DNA from: Micromonospora siamensis
GTDB lineage: Bacteria > Actinomycetota > Actinomycetes > Mycobacteriales > Micromonosporaceae
Reading direction: 5' to 3'
NCBI RefSeq assembly: GCF_900090305.1
Contig: NZ_LT607751.1
Coordinates: forward strand, 5,394,001 to 5,458,000
DNA: 64,000 bases
Shown here: positions 27,474-35,868 of the stretch, piece after piece
How positions within the stretch are numbered: the stretch's first letter is position 1
Layout of the letters: every line of letters begins with the position of its first letter
Translations under genes and position numbers: made by a program
The notes under the pieces: generated by a model
Database searches by the model: none
What the model was told of the DNA's origin: nothing
What the model saw: only the letters and a program-made list of their open reading frames with translations

Positions 27474-28282
27474 GCCGTCTCCGTCCGTCGTTCCCGCCCC
27501 AACCAGTCCACCGCGAAGTCGACCGCCGCCCGCTGCCGGACCAGCCGGCCCGTCCCGTCGCCGACCGGGCCCAGGCGGACCGCGCCGGTGGCCTCCAGGT
27601 CGTCGCCCAGCCGGGCGAAATCGCTCTCGTCGACGTCGACGTCGTCCCACCAGACCCACTCCCGGCCACCGTCACCGGTCGACACGGCCGCGCCGCAACG
27701 CTGCCGGGGCAGGCCGGGCAGCCGGTATTCCGCCAGGTGCAGCGAGGTGTTGGAACCGTGGTCGACGCCGAGCAGCAGCACGTCGGCGTCGAGGTCGTAG
27801 AGGCGGGCCAGCGGGGAGGTCTCCCCCAGCATGTCGGTCAGCGCGTGGTCGGCCACGATCCGGTCGGCCGCCGGGCCGAGCGCGGCGAACGAGACGTGCG
27901 GGTGGGCGCTGCGCCGGGCCCCCGGCCAGGTCCGCACCTGCTCGGCGACGGCCCCCATGAACCGGCTCGGCGTCCGCGCCGGGTCGAAGCCGGGCCACTG
28001 CGCCCGGATCACCGGCCACCAGTGCGCCGGCACCGGCGGGTTGGTCCAGCCGGCCGGGTCGCTGTTCTCCGGGGTGTGGGTGGGCACCACGATCGTCCCG
28101 TCCGGTCCGAGCACGTCGCGCAGGGCCGCCACCACCGCCTCCGGGCCACCGCAGAGGAAACCCAGAGGGCGCAACGCGGCGTGCACCAGGAGCACCCCGC
28201 CGGGGCGTACTCCCAGGTCCTGGAACTGCGCGGCGAGCGACGCGCGGGTGTGCGGCCCGGCCGGCGCGGGCGTCGCGGTCAC
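27470..28282 (-). CDS. AAC(3)-family aminoglycoside N3-acetyltransferase-like protein
   Basis: 270 residues of the antibiotic N-acetyltransferase (AAC(3)/YokD) family, which transfers acetyl from acetyl-CoA to the 3-amino group of aminoglycosides. It shows LLVHAALRPLGFLCGGPEAVVAALRDVLG, TIVVPTHTPENSDP and LLGVDHGSNTSLHLAEYR, the last holding the conserved active-site-like His/Glu. The GTG start overlaps the upstream gene by 4 bp. Many chromosomal homologues do not confer resistance, and coupling to a SIS-domain gene suggests an amino-sugar substrate. Resistance is possible but unproven. Confidence 0.88.
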   Translation of the reverse strand: MTATPAPAGPHTRASLAAQFQDLGVRPGGVLLVHAALRPLGFLCGGPEAVVAALRDVLGPDGTIVVPTHTPENSDPAGWTNPPVPAHWWPVIRAQWPGFDPARTPSRFMGAVAEQVRTWPGARRSAHPHVSFAALGPAADRIVADHALTDMLGETSPLARLYDLDADVLLLGVDHGSNTSLHLAEYRLPGLPRQRCGAAVSTGDGGREWVWWDDVDVDESDFARLGDDLEATGAVRLGPVGDGTGRLVRQRAAVDFAVDWLGRERRTETA

Positions 28283-29103
28283 CCGCGGACCCGGGCGAGG
28301 ATCGCCTCGGCCAGCGGCCCCGGCGCCTCGTCGGGGATCCAGTGGGTGACGCCGGACAGGGCCACGAAGCGGTAGTCGCCCTCGACGTGCCCGACGCACG
28401 CCTCGGCCGCCGTGCGGCCGATGGCGATGTCCTTGTCGCTCCAGACGTAGGTGGTGGGGACGGCCACCGGGCCGACGGCCTTCATGTCGGAGCCGGTCAT
28501 GGCCCGGTACCAGTTCAGGGCGGCGGTCAATGCGCCCGGCGCCCGCATCGGGTCCGCGTAGCGGGCCACCCGGGCCCGGTCGCCCACCCCGGAGAGCAGC
28601 TTGCGCAGCGCGGTCGCGTTGAACGCCAGCAGCACCTTCTCCGCCTTGCCCGGCTTGCGGAACAGCGCGATGTAGGACGAGCGGGCCTTCTGCTGCGGGT
28701 CGGTGGCCAGGGCGTGGCCCATCGCCGCCGGGTGCGGCACGGAGACCGCGGTCAGCGTGCGGACCCGGTCGGGGTGCGCGGCGGCCAGGCCCCAGGCGAC
28801 GATGGCGCCCCAGTCGTGTCCCACCACGTGCGCGGCGGTCACCCCGAGCGCGTCGAGCACGCCGGCCGCGTCGGCCACCAGCTCCGGGATCGAGTACGCC
28901 CCGACCTCCGCCGGCCGCGCCCCCGGCGAGTAGCCGCGCTGGTCCAGGGCGTACGTGCGCAGCCCGGCGGCGTGCAGCGTCGGCAGGACCTCGTCCCACT
29001 CGCCGCTGTGCTGGGGGAAGCCGTGCAGCAGCAGGACGGGCAGGCCGTCCTCGGGACCGCCGGTGCGTACCTCGAACGTCAGACCTCGCGCGTCGACCCG
29101 CAT
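28279..29103 (-). CDS. Alpha/beta hydrolase, epoxide-hydrolase type
   Basis: 274 residues. The oxyanion region is LLLHGFPQHSGEWDEVLP, the nucleophile is Asp in VVGHDWGAIVAWGLA, the acid is in YVWSDKDIAIG and the base is His in LSGVTHWIPDEAP. An Asp nucleophile with GHDWG and a tyrosine-containing cap (NWYRAMTG) indicates an epoxide hydrolase rather than an esterase. TAGGCT is 7 nt before the ATG, fitting a leaderless mRNA. First gene of a three-gene operon with AAC(3)-like and SIS proteins; divergent from the thiamine operon. Confidence 0.9.
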   Translation of the reverse strand: MRVDARGLTFEVRTGGPEDGLPVLLLHGFPQHSGEWDEVLPTLHAAGLRTYALDQRGYSPGARPAEVGAYSIPELVADAAGVLDALGVTAAHVVGHDWGAIVAWGLAAAHPDRVRTLTAVSVPHPAAMGHALATDPQQKARSSYIALFRKPGKAEKVLLAFNATALRKLLSGVGDRARVARYADPMRAPGALTAALNWYRAMTGSDMKAVGPVAVPTTYVWSDKDIAIGRTAAEACVGHVEGDYRFVALSGVTHWIPDEAPGPLAEAILARVRG

Positions 29104-29185
29104 GATCGGCAGCCTACCCACCGTCGGCCCACTGGGCCGCCGGCCAGGTGCGGTGCTAGCGTCTGCACCGAGACAACTTCACATC

Positions 29186-29270
<85 letters not shown>

Positions 29271-29358
29271 CGGTCGACCTCCAGCCGCGCCGCCGTCCGG
29301 CGACACCGGACGCGGCGTGCGTCTTCTCCTGGTTCGTTCACTGGACTGGGAGCACACC

Positions 29359-29949
29359 ATGAACCACACCGACAGCAACCGCTGGCGCACCATCGACATC
29401 GTGGTCGCCGCCGTGATCGCCGTCGCCTTCGGCGTCGTCTTCTGGGCGTGGGGGCTGGTCTGGAAGGCCGCCGACCCGGCCTTCGCCGCCGCCCCCGCCA
29501 CCCAGGCGATCATGTACGGCGTCTGGCTGGTCCCCGCCGTGCTGGGTGGCCTGGTCATCCGCAAGCCGGGCGCGGCCCTGTTCTGCGAGACGGTCGCGGC
29601 GGTCGTCTCCGCCCTGCTGGGCAGCCAGTGGGGTGGCGTCGTCATCGTCCAGGGACTGGTCCAGGGGCTCGGCGCCGAGCTGGCCTTCGCCGCGTTCCGG
29701 TACCGGTCGTACCGGCTGCCGGTGGCGGTGCTGGCCGGCGCGCTGACCGGCCTCAGCGCCGCCCTGTTCGACTTCTTCGTCTGGAACTCCGAGTACGCCC
29801 TGGTCGACTACCGTCTGCCGTACGCGGCGCTGACCGTGGTCAGCTCGGCCCTGATCGCGGGCGTCGGCGGCTACTACCTCACCCGCGCGCTGGCCAACAC
29901 CGGCGCCCTGGACCGCTTCCCCGTCGCCCGCGACCGCGCCACCGTCTGA
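29359..29949 (+). CDS. ykoE: ECF thiamine/HMP transporter substrate-binding component YkoE
   Basis: 196-residue membrane protein of the YkoE family: IDIVVAAVIAVAFGVVFWAWG opens the first helix, and later LVIRKPGAALFCETVAAVVSALLGSQWG and FDFFVWNSEYALVDY. In Bacillus YkoEDC carries hydroxymethylpyrimidine or thiamine. It is directly behind a TPP riboswitch and followed by the ATPase and transmembrane subunits, confirming thiamine control. About six helices and a polar N terminus. No strong ribosome site precedes the ATG (GGGAGCACACC ATG), consistent with riboswitch control of access. Confidence 0.93.
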   Translation: MNHTDSNRWRTIDIVVAAVIAVAFGVVFWAWGLVWKAADPAFAAAPATQAIMYGVWLVPAVLGGLVIRKPGAALFCETVAAVVSALLGSQWGGVVIVQGLVQGLGAELAFAAFRYRSYRLPVAVLAGALTGLSAALFDFFVWNSEYALVDYRLPYAALTVVSSALIAGVGGYYLTRALANTGALDRFPVARDRATV

Positions 29950-29977
29950 CCGCCCGGATCCGCAGAGGGGGTGCAGG

Positions 29978-31396
29978 GTGGGTTCGGTGCAGTTGCGCGG
30001 GTTCGGGTGGCGGCACGCCGGGCGGAAACGCTGGGCCGTACGCGACCTGGACCTGCGCATCGAGCGCGGCGAGCGGGTGCTGCTGCTCGGACCGTCCGGC
30101 GCCGGCAAGAGCACCCTGCTCGCCGCGCTGGCCGGGCTGCTGCCCGAGGACTCCGGCGAGCAGGAGGGCACCGTCGAGATCGACGGGCTCGACCCCCGCA
30201 AGGCCCGGGAACGGGTCGGCATCGTCTTCCAGGACCCGGAGAGCCAGCTGGTGATGGCCCGCTGCGGCGACGACGTCGCGTTCGGGCTGGAGAACCGGGG
30301 CGTGCCGGCCGAGGAGATCTGGCCCCGGGTGGACGAGGCACTGCACCGGGTCGGCTTCCCGTACCGGCGGGACCGGCCCACCGCCGCGCTCTCCGGCGGC
30401 GAGCAGCAGCGGCTCGCGCTGGCCGGGGCGCTCGCCCTGCGGCCGGAACTGCTGCTGCTCGACGAACCCACCGCCAACCTCGACCTCGCCGGCGCCACCC
30501 AGGTCCGCCGGGCCGTCGCCGACGCCCTCGACGCCGACACCACCGTGATCCTGGTCGAACACCGGGTCGCCGAGGCGTTGCCGCTGGTCGACCGGGTGGT
30601 CGTCGTCGAGGCAGGCGGCGGGGTGCGGGCCGACGGCACACCCGAGGCGGTCTTCGCCGCCCACGGCGACGCGCTCGCCGCCGAGGGCGTCTGGGTGCCG
30701 GGCCACCCCGTACCGCCGCGCCGCGCCGCCGGCCCGGCCGGTGACCTGCTGCTCACCGCCGACCGGCTCGGCCTGCCACCCCGGCTGGCCCCGACCGACC
30801 TCCGGGTACGCGCCGGCGAGGCGCTCGCCGTCCTCGGCCCGAACGGCGCCGGCAAGTCCACCCTCGCCCTGCTGCTGGGCGGCCTGCTCCGCCCCGGCAC
30901 CGGAGGGGTGACCGCCAGCGCCGAACTGGCCGGCCGGGACGCCCGCACGCCCCCGCACCGCTGGCGGGCGCCCGCCCTGGCCCGCCGGATCGGCTCGGTC
31001 TTCCAGGACCCCGAGCACCAGTTCGTCACCGGTACCGTCCGCGACGAACTGGCCCTCGGCCCCCGCCGCACCGGAACGCCCGAACCGGCCGTACTGGCCA
31101 CCGTGGACGCCCTGCTGGAGCGACTCGGCCTGGCCGCGCTGGCCGGCGCCAACCCGTACACCCTCTCCGGTGGCGAGGCGCGGCGGCTGAGCGTGGCGAC
31201 CGCCCTGGCCACCGCGCCCCGCCTGCTGATCTGCGACGAACCCACCTTCGGCCAGGACCGGCGGACCTGGCGGGAGTTGGTGGACCTCCTCGCCGGGCTG
31301 CGCGACGCGGGACACGGCATCGTCGCGGTCACCCACGACGCGGACTTCGTCGCCGCCCTCGCCGACCGCACCGTCACCCTGGAGCGCCGCCCGTGA
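29978..31396 (+). CDS. ykoD: ECF transporter ATPase with two nucleotide-binding domains (YkoD)
   Basis: 472 residues with two fused ABC domains. First: Walker A GPSGAGKST, signature LSGGEQQRLALA, Walker B LLLLDEPTANLD. Second: GPNGAGKST, LSGGEARRLSVA, LLICDEPTFGQD. Q-loops are FQDPESQL and FQDPEHQF. Such fused EcfA1-EcfA2 proteins power ECF importers. The GTG start follows GAGGGGG. The end (LERRP-stop) is followed by an odd near-copy of the same 16 bp at the start of ykoC. Part of ykoEDC. Confidence 0.95.
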   Translation: MGSVQLRGFGWRHAGRKRWAVRDLDLRIERGERVLLLGPSGAGKSTLLAALAGLLPEDSGEQEGTVEIDGLDPRKARERVGIVFQDPESQLVMARCGDDVAFGLENRGVPAEEIWPRVDEALHRVGFPYRRDRPTAALSGGEQQRLALAGALALRPELLLLDEPTANLDLAGATQVRRAVADALDADTTVILVEHRVAEALPLVDRVVVVEAGGGVRADGTPEAVFAAHGDALAAEGVWVPGHPVPPRRAAGPAGDLLLTADRLGLPPRLAPTDLRVRAGEALAVLGPNGAGKSTLALLLGGLLRPGTGGVTASAELAGRDARTPPHRWRAPALARRIGSVFQDPEHQFVTGTVRDELALGPRRTGTPEPAVLATVDALLERLGLAALAGANPYTLSGGEARRLSVATALATAPRLLICDEPTFGQDRRTWRELVDLLAGLRDAGHGIVAVTHDADFVAALADRTVTLERRP

Positions 31397-31506
31397 CCAC
31401 CGCCGCCGCCCGCCGTCGCGGCGACGTCGCGGCCGTCCGCCATGACGGCGCAGGGGCCGTCGGCCCGGTCGCCGGCCGGCCGGCCACCTCGGAGCGTCGC
31501 CCGTGA
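31381..31506 (+). repeat. 16-bp direct repeat around a 94-bp insert between ykoD and ykoC
   Basis: GGAGCGCCGCCCGTGA (31381-31396) at the end of ykoD recurs as GGAGCGTCGCCCGTGA (31491-31506) at the start of ykoC, one mismatch, 110 bp apart. Each copy encodes the same stop/start overlap. The insert is an open frame of 37 codons (31393-31506) beginning at the first GTG and ending at the second TGA, so it overlaps both neighbours by GTGA. It may be a duplicated junction or a tiny Arg/Ala/Gly-rich gene. Confidence 0.6.
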
Positions 31507-32303
31507 TCGACATCGAGCCGATCGCCGCGCCCGGTGCGCCGCTGGCCAGGCGCAACCCGGTGGCGAAGGTGGCCGCCGCGCTGGTCTTCTCGTTCGTCCT
31601 GCTCGCCACCCTGGATCCGGTGGCCCCGGCGCTGGCCATCGCCGTCGAGCTGGCCGTGCTGCCGCTGTTCGGCGTCCGCTACCGGCTGCTGGCCCGGCGG
31701 GCCTGGCCGCTGCTGGCCAGCGCCGTCGGCGTCCTGGTCACCCTGGTGCTCTTCGCCGCCGACCGCTCCGGCCGGGTACTGCTCGACGCCGGCCCGGTCC
31801 TGGTCACCTCCGGGGTGCTGGTCACCGCGCTCGGGCTGGTGCTGCGGCTGCTGGCCGTGGCGCTGCCCGGCATCATCGTCTTCGCCACCACCGACGCCAC
31901 CGACCTGGCCGACGCGCTGGTCCAGAACGCGAAGGCGCCGGCCCGGTTCGCGATCGGCGCGCTGGCCGCGTTCCGGCTGGTGCCGCTGCTCGGGCAGGAG
32001 TGGCAGATGATCAGCATGGCCCGTCGGGCCCGGGGCGTGGACGCCGGTCGCAACCCCGTGGCCAAGCTGCGGCTCTTCGTCTCGACCGCGTTCGCGCTGC
32101 TGGTCGGGGCGATCCGCCGGGGCACCCGGCTGGCCGTCGCGATGGACGCCCGCGGCTTCGACGCCGGTGTCCCCCGGAGCGTGGCCCGCCGGCAGCGGTT
32201 CGGGGCCGCGGACTGGGCGCTGATCGCCGGGGCGGCGGTGCTTGCCGGGGCGGCGCTGACGGTGAGCGTGCTGCTGGGGACGTTCCGCCCGCTGATCGGC
32301 TGA
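31503..32303 (+). CDS. ykoC: ECF transporter transmembrane component YkoC
   Basis: 266-residue EcfT-type protein that couples the ATPase to the S component. Hydrophobic helices begin KVAAALVFSFVLLATLDPVAPAL, and the cytoplasmic coupling helices carry the two Ala-Arg-Gly-type motifs, MARRARGVD and AMDARGFD, that bind the ATPase grooves. The GTG start at 31503 lies in the second copy of a 16-bp repeat shared with the end of ykoD. Last gene of the riboswitch-controlled operon. Confidence 0.93.
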   Translation: MIDIEPIAAPGAPLARRNPVAKVAAALVFSFVLLATLDPVAPALAIAVELAVLPLFGVRYRLLARRAWPLLASAVGVLVTLVLFAADRSGRVLLDAGPVLVTSGVLVTALGLVLRLLAVALPGIIVFATTDATDLADALVQNAKAPARFAIGALAAFRLVPLLGQEWQMISMARRARGVDAGRNPVAKLRLFVSTAFALLVGAIRRGTRLAVAMDARGFDAGVPRSVARRQRFGAADWALIAGAAVLAGAALTVSVLLGTFRPLIG

Positions 32304-32351
32304 CCGCCGAGCCAGGGCCGACTCCACGTGCCGCAACCGGCGCCATCCAGA

Positions 32352-32432
32352 CCATGATCGACTCCGGCTGCCGCGAGGCGCGCCTTCCATGGACCGGGAA
32401 GGCCAGGATGCCGCAGGCGGAGTCGATCATGG
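32352..32432. repeat. 81-bp hairpin element after the thiamine transporter
   Basis: 23-bp arms (32352-32374 and 32410-32432) with two mismatches, built on CCATGATCGACTCCG and its complement, enclose a second 7-bp stem GCCTTCC/GGAAGGC with an 8-nt loop. It starts 48 bp after the ykoC stop. It is longer and more ordered than a usual terminator, and looks like an intergenic palindromic repeat; it could also end ykoEDC transcription. Confidence 0.65.
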
Positions 32433-32461
32433 CTGGTGAACGGTCAGCTGTGCCCGGGCGA

Positions 32462-32809
32462 TCAGCTGCGCCGGAAGGCGTACCGGCGGCTCGGGACGGC
32501 GGCCGTCGTGGCGCCCTTACGGACCGGCGCGCCCGAACGGGACGGCGGCGGTGTAGACCGCCGATCAGCCGTACGCCCATCAGCCACCGGCCGGATCTCG
32601 GCCTGCGGCAGGCCAGGCCCTTCCGTTCCAGACAGCCCGACGGACAGCGCCGGCAGAAGGGCGGTACCGGTCACCGGCGACGCGGGCGGGCCGGCGAGAT
32701 CCGTCGCACCGGTGAGCGTGCCCGGATCCGGCTCGCGCCCCTTCTGCGCACCGGACTCCCGCAGCGGGCGGGACGGACGGGACGAGCGGGAACTGCGCTT
32801 GGCTGGCAT
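32462..32809 (-). CDS. Small basic protein, unknown
   Basis: 115 residues, starting [18 protein letters not shown] with many Ser/Arg/Lys, then a Gly/Pro/Thr/Ala-rich middle and a basic end ([26 protein letters not shown]). The ATG at 32809 has a near-perfect ribosome site, AAGGAGG 5 nt upstream, better than most genes here, which is the main evidence. No domain is recognised. Codon third positions are less biased than in proven genes and the opposite strand is also open, so it could be a short gene ending earlier or a false call. Confidence 0.4.
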   Translation of the reverse strand: MPAKRSSRSSRPSRPLRESGAQKGREPDPGTLTGATDLAGPPASPVTGTALLPALSVGLSGTEGPGLPQAEIRPVADGRTADRRSTPPPSRSGAPVRKGATTAAVPSRRYAFRRS

Positions 32810-33114
32810 ACGGTTCCTCCTTCGACGGGGCGACCGCGCCACCACGGCGGGCGGTCGACGGGCAGGGACGAACCGGGCGACCGACCACGCGAACGCCACC
32901 GGAGAAGGGTGGGGATGCGGACGCCCGGGGCACGGACCGCGGCGATGGCGGCGGGCCGGCTCGGAAGGTGGGCGTCAGATGCGCATACCGGCACGCTAGC
33001 CGAGGGCCGGTCGGGACCGCATCCGAATTGGCTGGCACAAGAATTCGGCCGGTCACGCCGCGACCGGTGCAACGGGTACGGACGCCGGCCCGGATCCCTG
33101 ACACGATCACAGGC
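32810..33114. other. Intergenic region with an inverted repeat
   Basis: 305 bp without a proven gene. CCGAATT (33023-33029), a 12-nt spacer and AATTCGG (33042-33048) form a perfect 7-bp dyad in an A/T-richer patch, between the divergent starts of the basic protein gene and the thiamine-binding protein gene. It may be an operator for either. Nothing else was recognised. Confidence 0.45.
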
Positions 33115-33411
33115 ATGCTGATCGCGTTCTCCATCACCCCGCTCGGCGTGGGTGAGTCCGTCGGCGACCTCGTCGCCGACGCGGTCCGGGTGGTCCGCGA
33201 GTCCGGGCTGCCCAACCGGACCGACGCCATGTTCACCACCGTCGAGGGCGAGTGGGACGAGGTGATGGCGGTGGTCAAGCGGGCCGTCGACACGGTCGCC
33301 ACGCAGGCGCCCCGGGTCAGCCTGGTGCTCAAGGCCGACGTCCGCCCCGGCGTCACCGACGCGATGACCGCCAAGGTCGCCCACGTCGAGGCCCGCCTGG
33401 CCCAGGGCTGA
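33115..33411 (+). CDS. MTH1187/UPF0045 thiamine-binding family protein
   Basis: 98-residue single-domain protein with the family opening [34 protein letters not shown] and [24 protein letters not shown]. The fold is the ferredoxin-like thiamine-binding domain; Bacillus YkoF, the partner of YkoEDC, has two such domains and binds thiamine and HMP. Lying 0.8 kb from ykoEDC, it is probably the soluble thiamine-handling partner. There is no riboswitch copy upstream; CACGAT lies 7 nt before the ATG. Confidence 0.85.
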   Translation: MLIAFSITPLGVGESVGDLVADAVRVVRESGLPNRTDAMFTTVEGEWDEVMAVVKRAVDTVATQAPRVSLVLKADVRPGVTDAMTAKVAHVEARLAQG

Positions 33412-33548
33412 CCGGCAGGCGCGGCACTGCGTGCCCGCTCGCGTACCCACCGTCGACGACCGGACCCGGTGCGTCGTCGGCCGCGATACGGTCGCAGGAC
33501 GGGCATCGAAGCAGGACGCGGGATCGAAGACGAAGGGTGGCGGTACGC

Positions 33549-34991
33549 ATGGCACAGCAGGCGACGGCGCAGATCGGGGTCACCGGGCTGGCGGTGATGG
33601 GGCGCAACCTGGCCCGCAACCTCGCCCGCAACGGCTTCCGGGTGGCGCTGCACAACCGGTCGCCCGAGCGCACCCGCAGCCTGGTGGCCGAGCACGGCGA
33701 CGAGGGCACCTTCGTGCCGGCGGAGTCCATGGCGGACTTCGTCGCCTCGCTGGAGCGTCCACGCGCGGTGATCGTGATGGTGAAGGCGGGCGCCCCCACC
33801 GACGCGGTGATCGACGAGCTGGTCCCGCTGCTCGAGGAGGGGGACATCATCGTCGACGCCGGCAACGCGCACTTCGCCGACACCCGCCGCCGGGAGGAGG
33901 CGCTGCGCGGGCACGGGCTGCACTTCGTCGGCACCGGCGTCTCCGGCGGCGAGGAGGGCGCGCTGCTCGGTCCGAGCATCATGCCCGGCGGTTCGGCCGA
34001 GTCCTACCAGAAGCTCGGCCCGATGTTCGAGAAGATCGCCGCGCAGGTGGACGGCACCCCGTGCTGCCGGCACATCGGCCCCGACGGCGCCGGCCACTTC
34101 GTCAAGATGGTCCACAACGGCATCGAGTACGCCGACATGCAGCTCATCGCCGAGGCGTACGACCTGCTGCGGGCCGGCCTGTCGGCGAGCCCGGCGGAGA
34201 TCGCGGAGATCTTCCGGGAGTGGAACGGCGGCGAGCTGGAGTCCTTCCTCATCGAGATCACCGCCGACGTGCTGGCGCACACCGACGCGGCGACCGGCCG
34301 CCCGTTCGTCGACGTGGTGCTCGACCAGGCCGAGCAGAAGGGCACCGGCCGGTGGACGGTGCAGAGCGCGCTGGACCTCGGCATCCCGATCACCGGCATC
34401 GCCGAGGCGACCTTCGCCCGGTCGCTGTCCGGACACGCCGACCAACGCGCCGAGGCCCGCCGCGCCTTCGGCGACGCGGGCGAGAAGTGGCAGGTCGACG
34501 ACCGGGACACCTTCGTCGAGGACGTCCGGCGCGCGCTGCTGGCCAGCAAGATCGTCGCGTACGCGCAGGGCTTCGACCACATCCGGGCCGGCAGCCGGGA
34601 GTACGACTGGGACATCGGCCTCGGCGGCACCGCCACCATCTGGCGGGGCGGCTGCATCATCCGGGCCCGCTTCCTCGACCGGATCCGGGAGGCGTACGAC
34701 GCCGAGCCGGAACTGACCACGCTGCTGGTGGCGCCGTGGTTCGCCGAGCGGGTCTCCGACGGCGTGCCGGGTTGGCGGCGGGTGGTCGCCGACGCGGCCC
34801 GGGCCGGAGTGCCGACGCCGGCATTCTCGTCGTCACTGGCCTACTTCGACGCGCTGCGCGCCGAGCGGCTGCCGGCCGCCCTGATCCAGGGCCTGCGGGA
34901 CGACTTCGGCGCGCACACCTACCACCGGGTGGACCGGGAAGGCACCTTCCACACCCTCTGGGCCGGCGACCGCTCCGAGGTGCAGGCCTGA
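33549..34991 (+). CDS. gnd: 6-phosphogluconate dehydrogenase, decarboxylating
   Basis: 480-residue NADP enzyme of the pentose phosphate pathway that makes ribulose 5-phosphate, CO2 and NADPH. The Rossmann start is GVTGLAVMGRNLARNLARNG with NRSPERT following (NADP discrimination). Catalytic and substrate motifs: GTGVSGGEEGALLGPSIMPGG, GHFVKMVHNGIEYADMQLIAEAY and DQAEQKGTGRWTVQSALD, with FHTLWAGDRSEVQA at the end. The long GndA-type form, full length. The start is ATG 33549 with AAGGGTGG upstream. It is convergent with the HIT-protein gene, only 6 bp apart. Confidence 0.96.
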   Translation: MAQQATAQIGVTGLAVMGRNLARNLARNGFRVALHNRSPERTRSLVAEHGDEGTFVPAESMADFVASLERPRAVIVMVKAGAPTDAVIDELVPLLEEGDIIVDAGNAHFADTRRREEALRGHGLHFVGTGVSGGEEGALLGPSIMPGGSAESYQKLGPMFEKIAAQVDGTPCCRHIGPDGAGHFVKMVHNGIEYADMQLIAEAYDLLRAGLSASPAEIAEIFREWNGGELESFLIEITADVLAHTDAATGRPFVDVVLDQAEQKGTGRWTVQSALDLGIPITGIAEATFARSLSGHADQRAEARRAFGDAGEKWQVDDRDTFVEDVRRALLASKIVAYAQGFDHIRAGSREYDWDIGLGGTATIWRGGCIIRARFLDRIREAYDAEPELTTLLVAPWFAERVSDGVPGWRRVVADAARAGVPTPAFSSSLAYFDALRAERLPAALIQGLRDDFGAHTYHRVDREGTFHTLWAGDRSEVQA

Positions 34992-34997
34992 CCCCGG

Positions 34998-35501
34998 TCA
35001 CGTGTCGAGCAGCCGGGCGAGCGCGTCCCGCAGCCGCCCGGCAAGCTCGGCCTGCTCGTCCGCCGGCACGTCGAGCCAGCCCCGGTCACCGTCGAGGGCG
35101 GCGAGTTGCTGCTCGGCGTAGGGCACGCCGGGCGGCAGCGGCGCCACGTGCCAGTGGACGTGGCAGTTGCCCTGCTGACTGCCGAGGCTGAGCACGTAGA
35201 GCCGCTCGACCGTCAGGGTGTTCTCCAGCGCCGCGCCGGTGGCGTGCAGGACCCGCTGCAGACGCAGGTATTCCTCGGTGGTGAAGTCGCCGACGACCCG
35301 TTCCCGGTGCCGCACCGGGGCGACCAGGGTGTGCCCGCGCAGCCACGGCCACCGGCTGAGGAAGACCACGGCGTCGTCGTCGCGGTGCAGCTCGTGGTGC
35401 CGGTAGTCGGGATTCCCGGCCAGCGCCTCGCAGACGAAGCAGGCGGCCCGCACCCGACGCAGGTACGCGTCCTCGTCCCAGGGCACCCGGCGTCCGGTCA
35501 C
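34998..35501 (-). CDS. HIT-superfamily hydrolase/transferase
   Basis: 167-residue histidine triad protein. The triad is GNCHVHWHVAPLPPGVP near residues 109-120 (HxHxH), with the N-terminal strands FVCEALAGNPDYRHHELHRDDDAVVFLSR. The HIT fold acts on nucleotidyl-phosphates such as Ap4A or AMP-conjugates. The N-terminal CxxC-like pair seen in HINT proteins is absent apart from FVCEA. The GTG start at 35501 has CACCCT 6 nt upstream, fitting a leaderless transcript. A second HIT gene of HINT type lies at 48553. Substrate unknown. Confidence 0.88.
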   Translation of the reverse strand: MTGRRVPWDEDAYLRRVRAACFVCEALAGNPDYRHHELHRDDDAVVFLSRWPWLRGHTLVAPVRHRERVVGDFTTEEYLRLQRVLHATGAALENTLTVERLYVLSLGSQQGNCHVHWHVAPLPPGVPYAEQQLAALDGDRGWLDVPADEQAELAGRLRDALARLLDT

Positions 35502-35545
35502 CGGTCCAGGGTGTCAGAGCGGGTGCGGCCGCGCCGCCCCTGCGG

Positions 35546-35767
35546 TCACCAGGCTCGCTGGCCGGGTTCGGTGGGTGCCCAGCCGAGCGCCGGCTCCCCG
35601 TCGGCCAGTTCGCCGATCTCGCCGGAGCGTACGGCAGGGGCGTGTCCGAACTCCTGGCAGTGCCGCTCGGCGACCTCCGCGCAGACCGCGGCGACCTGCT
35701 CCCGGGCCGGGCCGGCCAGGTCGGCGGCGGCCAACGCCGTGATCATCTTGTCTCGCAGCTCCACCAT
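35546..35767 (-). CDS. Small helical protein, unknown
   Basis: 73 residues, mostly one long helix (VELRDKMITALAAADLAGPAREQVAAVCAEVAERHCQEFG) with two cysteines, ending in a flexible LGWAPTEPGQRAW. There is a GGGGGTG ribosome site before the ATG. No family recognised. It sits 44 bp upstream of the HIT gene on the same strand. Codon usage is host-like, so it is probably a real gene. Confidence 0.6.
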   Translation of the reverse strand: MVELRDKMITALAAADLAGPAREQVAAVCAEVAERHCQEFGHAPAVRSGEIGELADGEPALGWAPTEPGQRAW

Positions 35768-35868
35768 CGCGCACCCCCGCGGCCGACCCTACTGTCGGCG
35801 TACCCGAGGGGTGGTGAAACGCGACGGCGCCGCACGTCCGGGGGACGTGCGGCGCCGTACCTACCGGC

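Noticed and set aside
27470..28282. Aminoglycoside resistance determinant on a mobile element
   Set aside because: There is no transposase, integrase or composition change around it, and it is embedded in a coupled chromosomal operon; family membership alone does not prove resistance.
32580..34580. Long minus-strand open frame opposite gnd
   Set aside because: Antisense shadow of gnd and the thiamine-binding gene; composition is Arg/Ala/Gly-rich without domain motifs.
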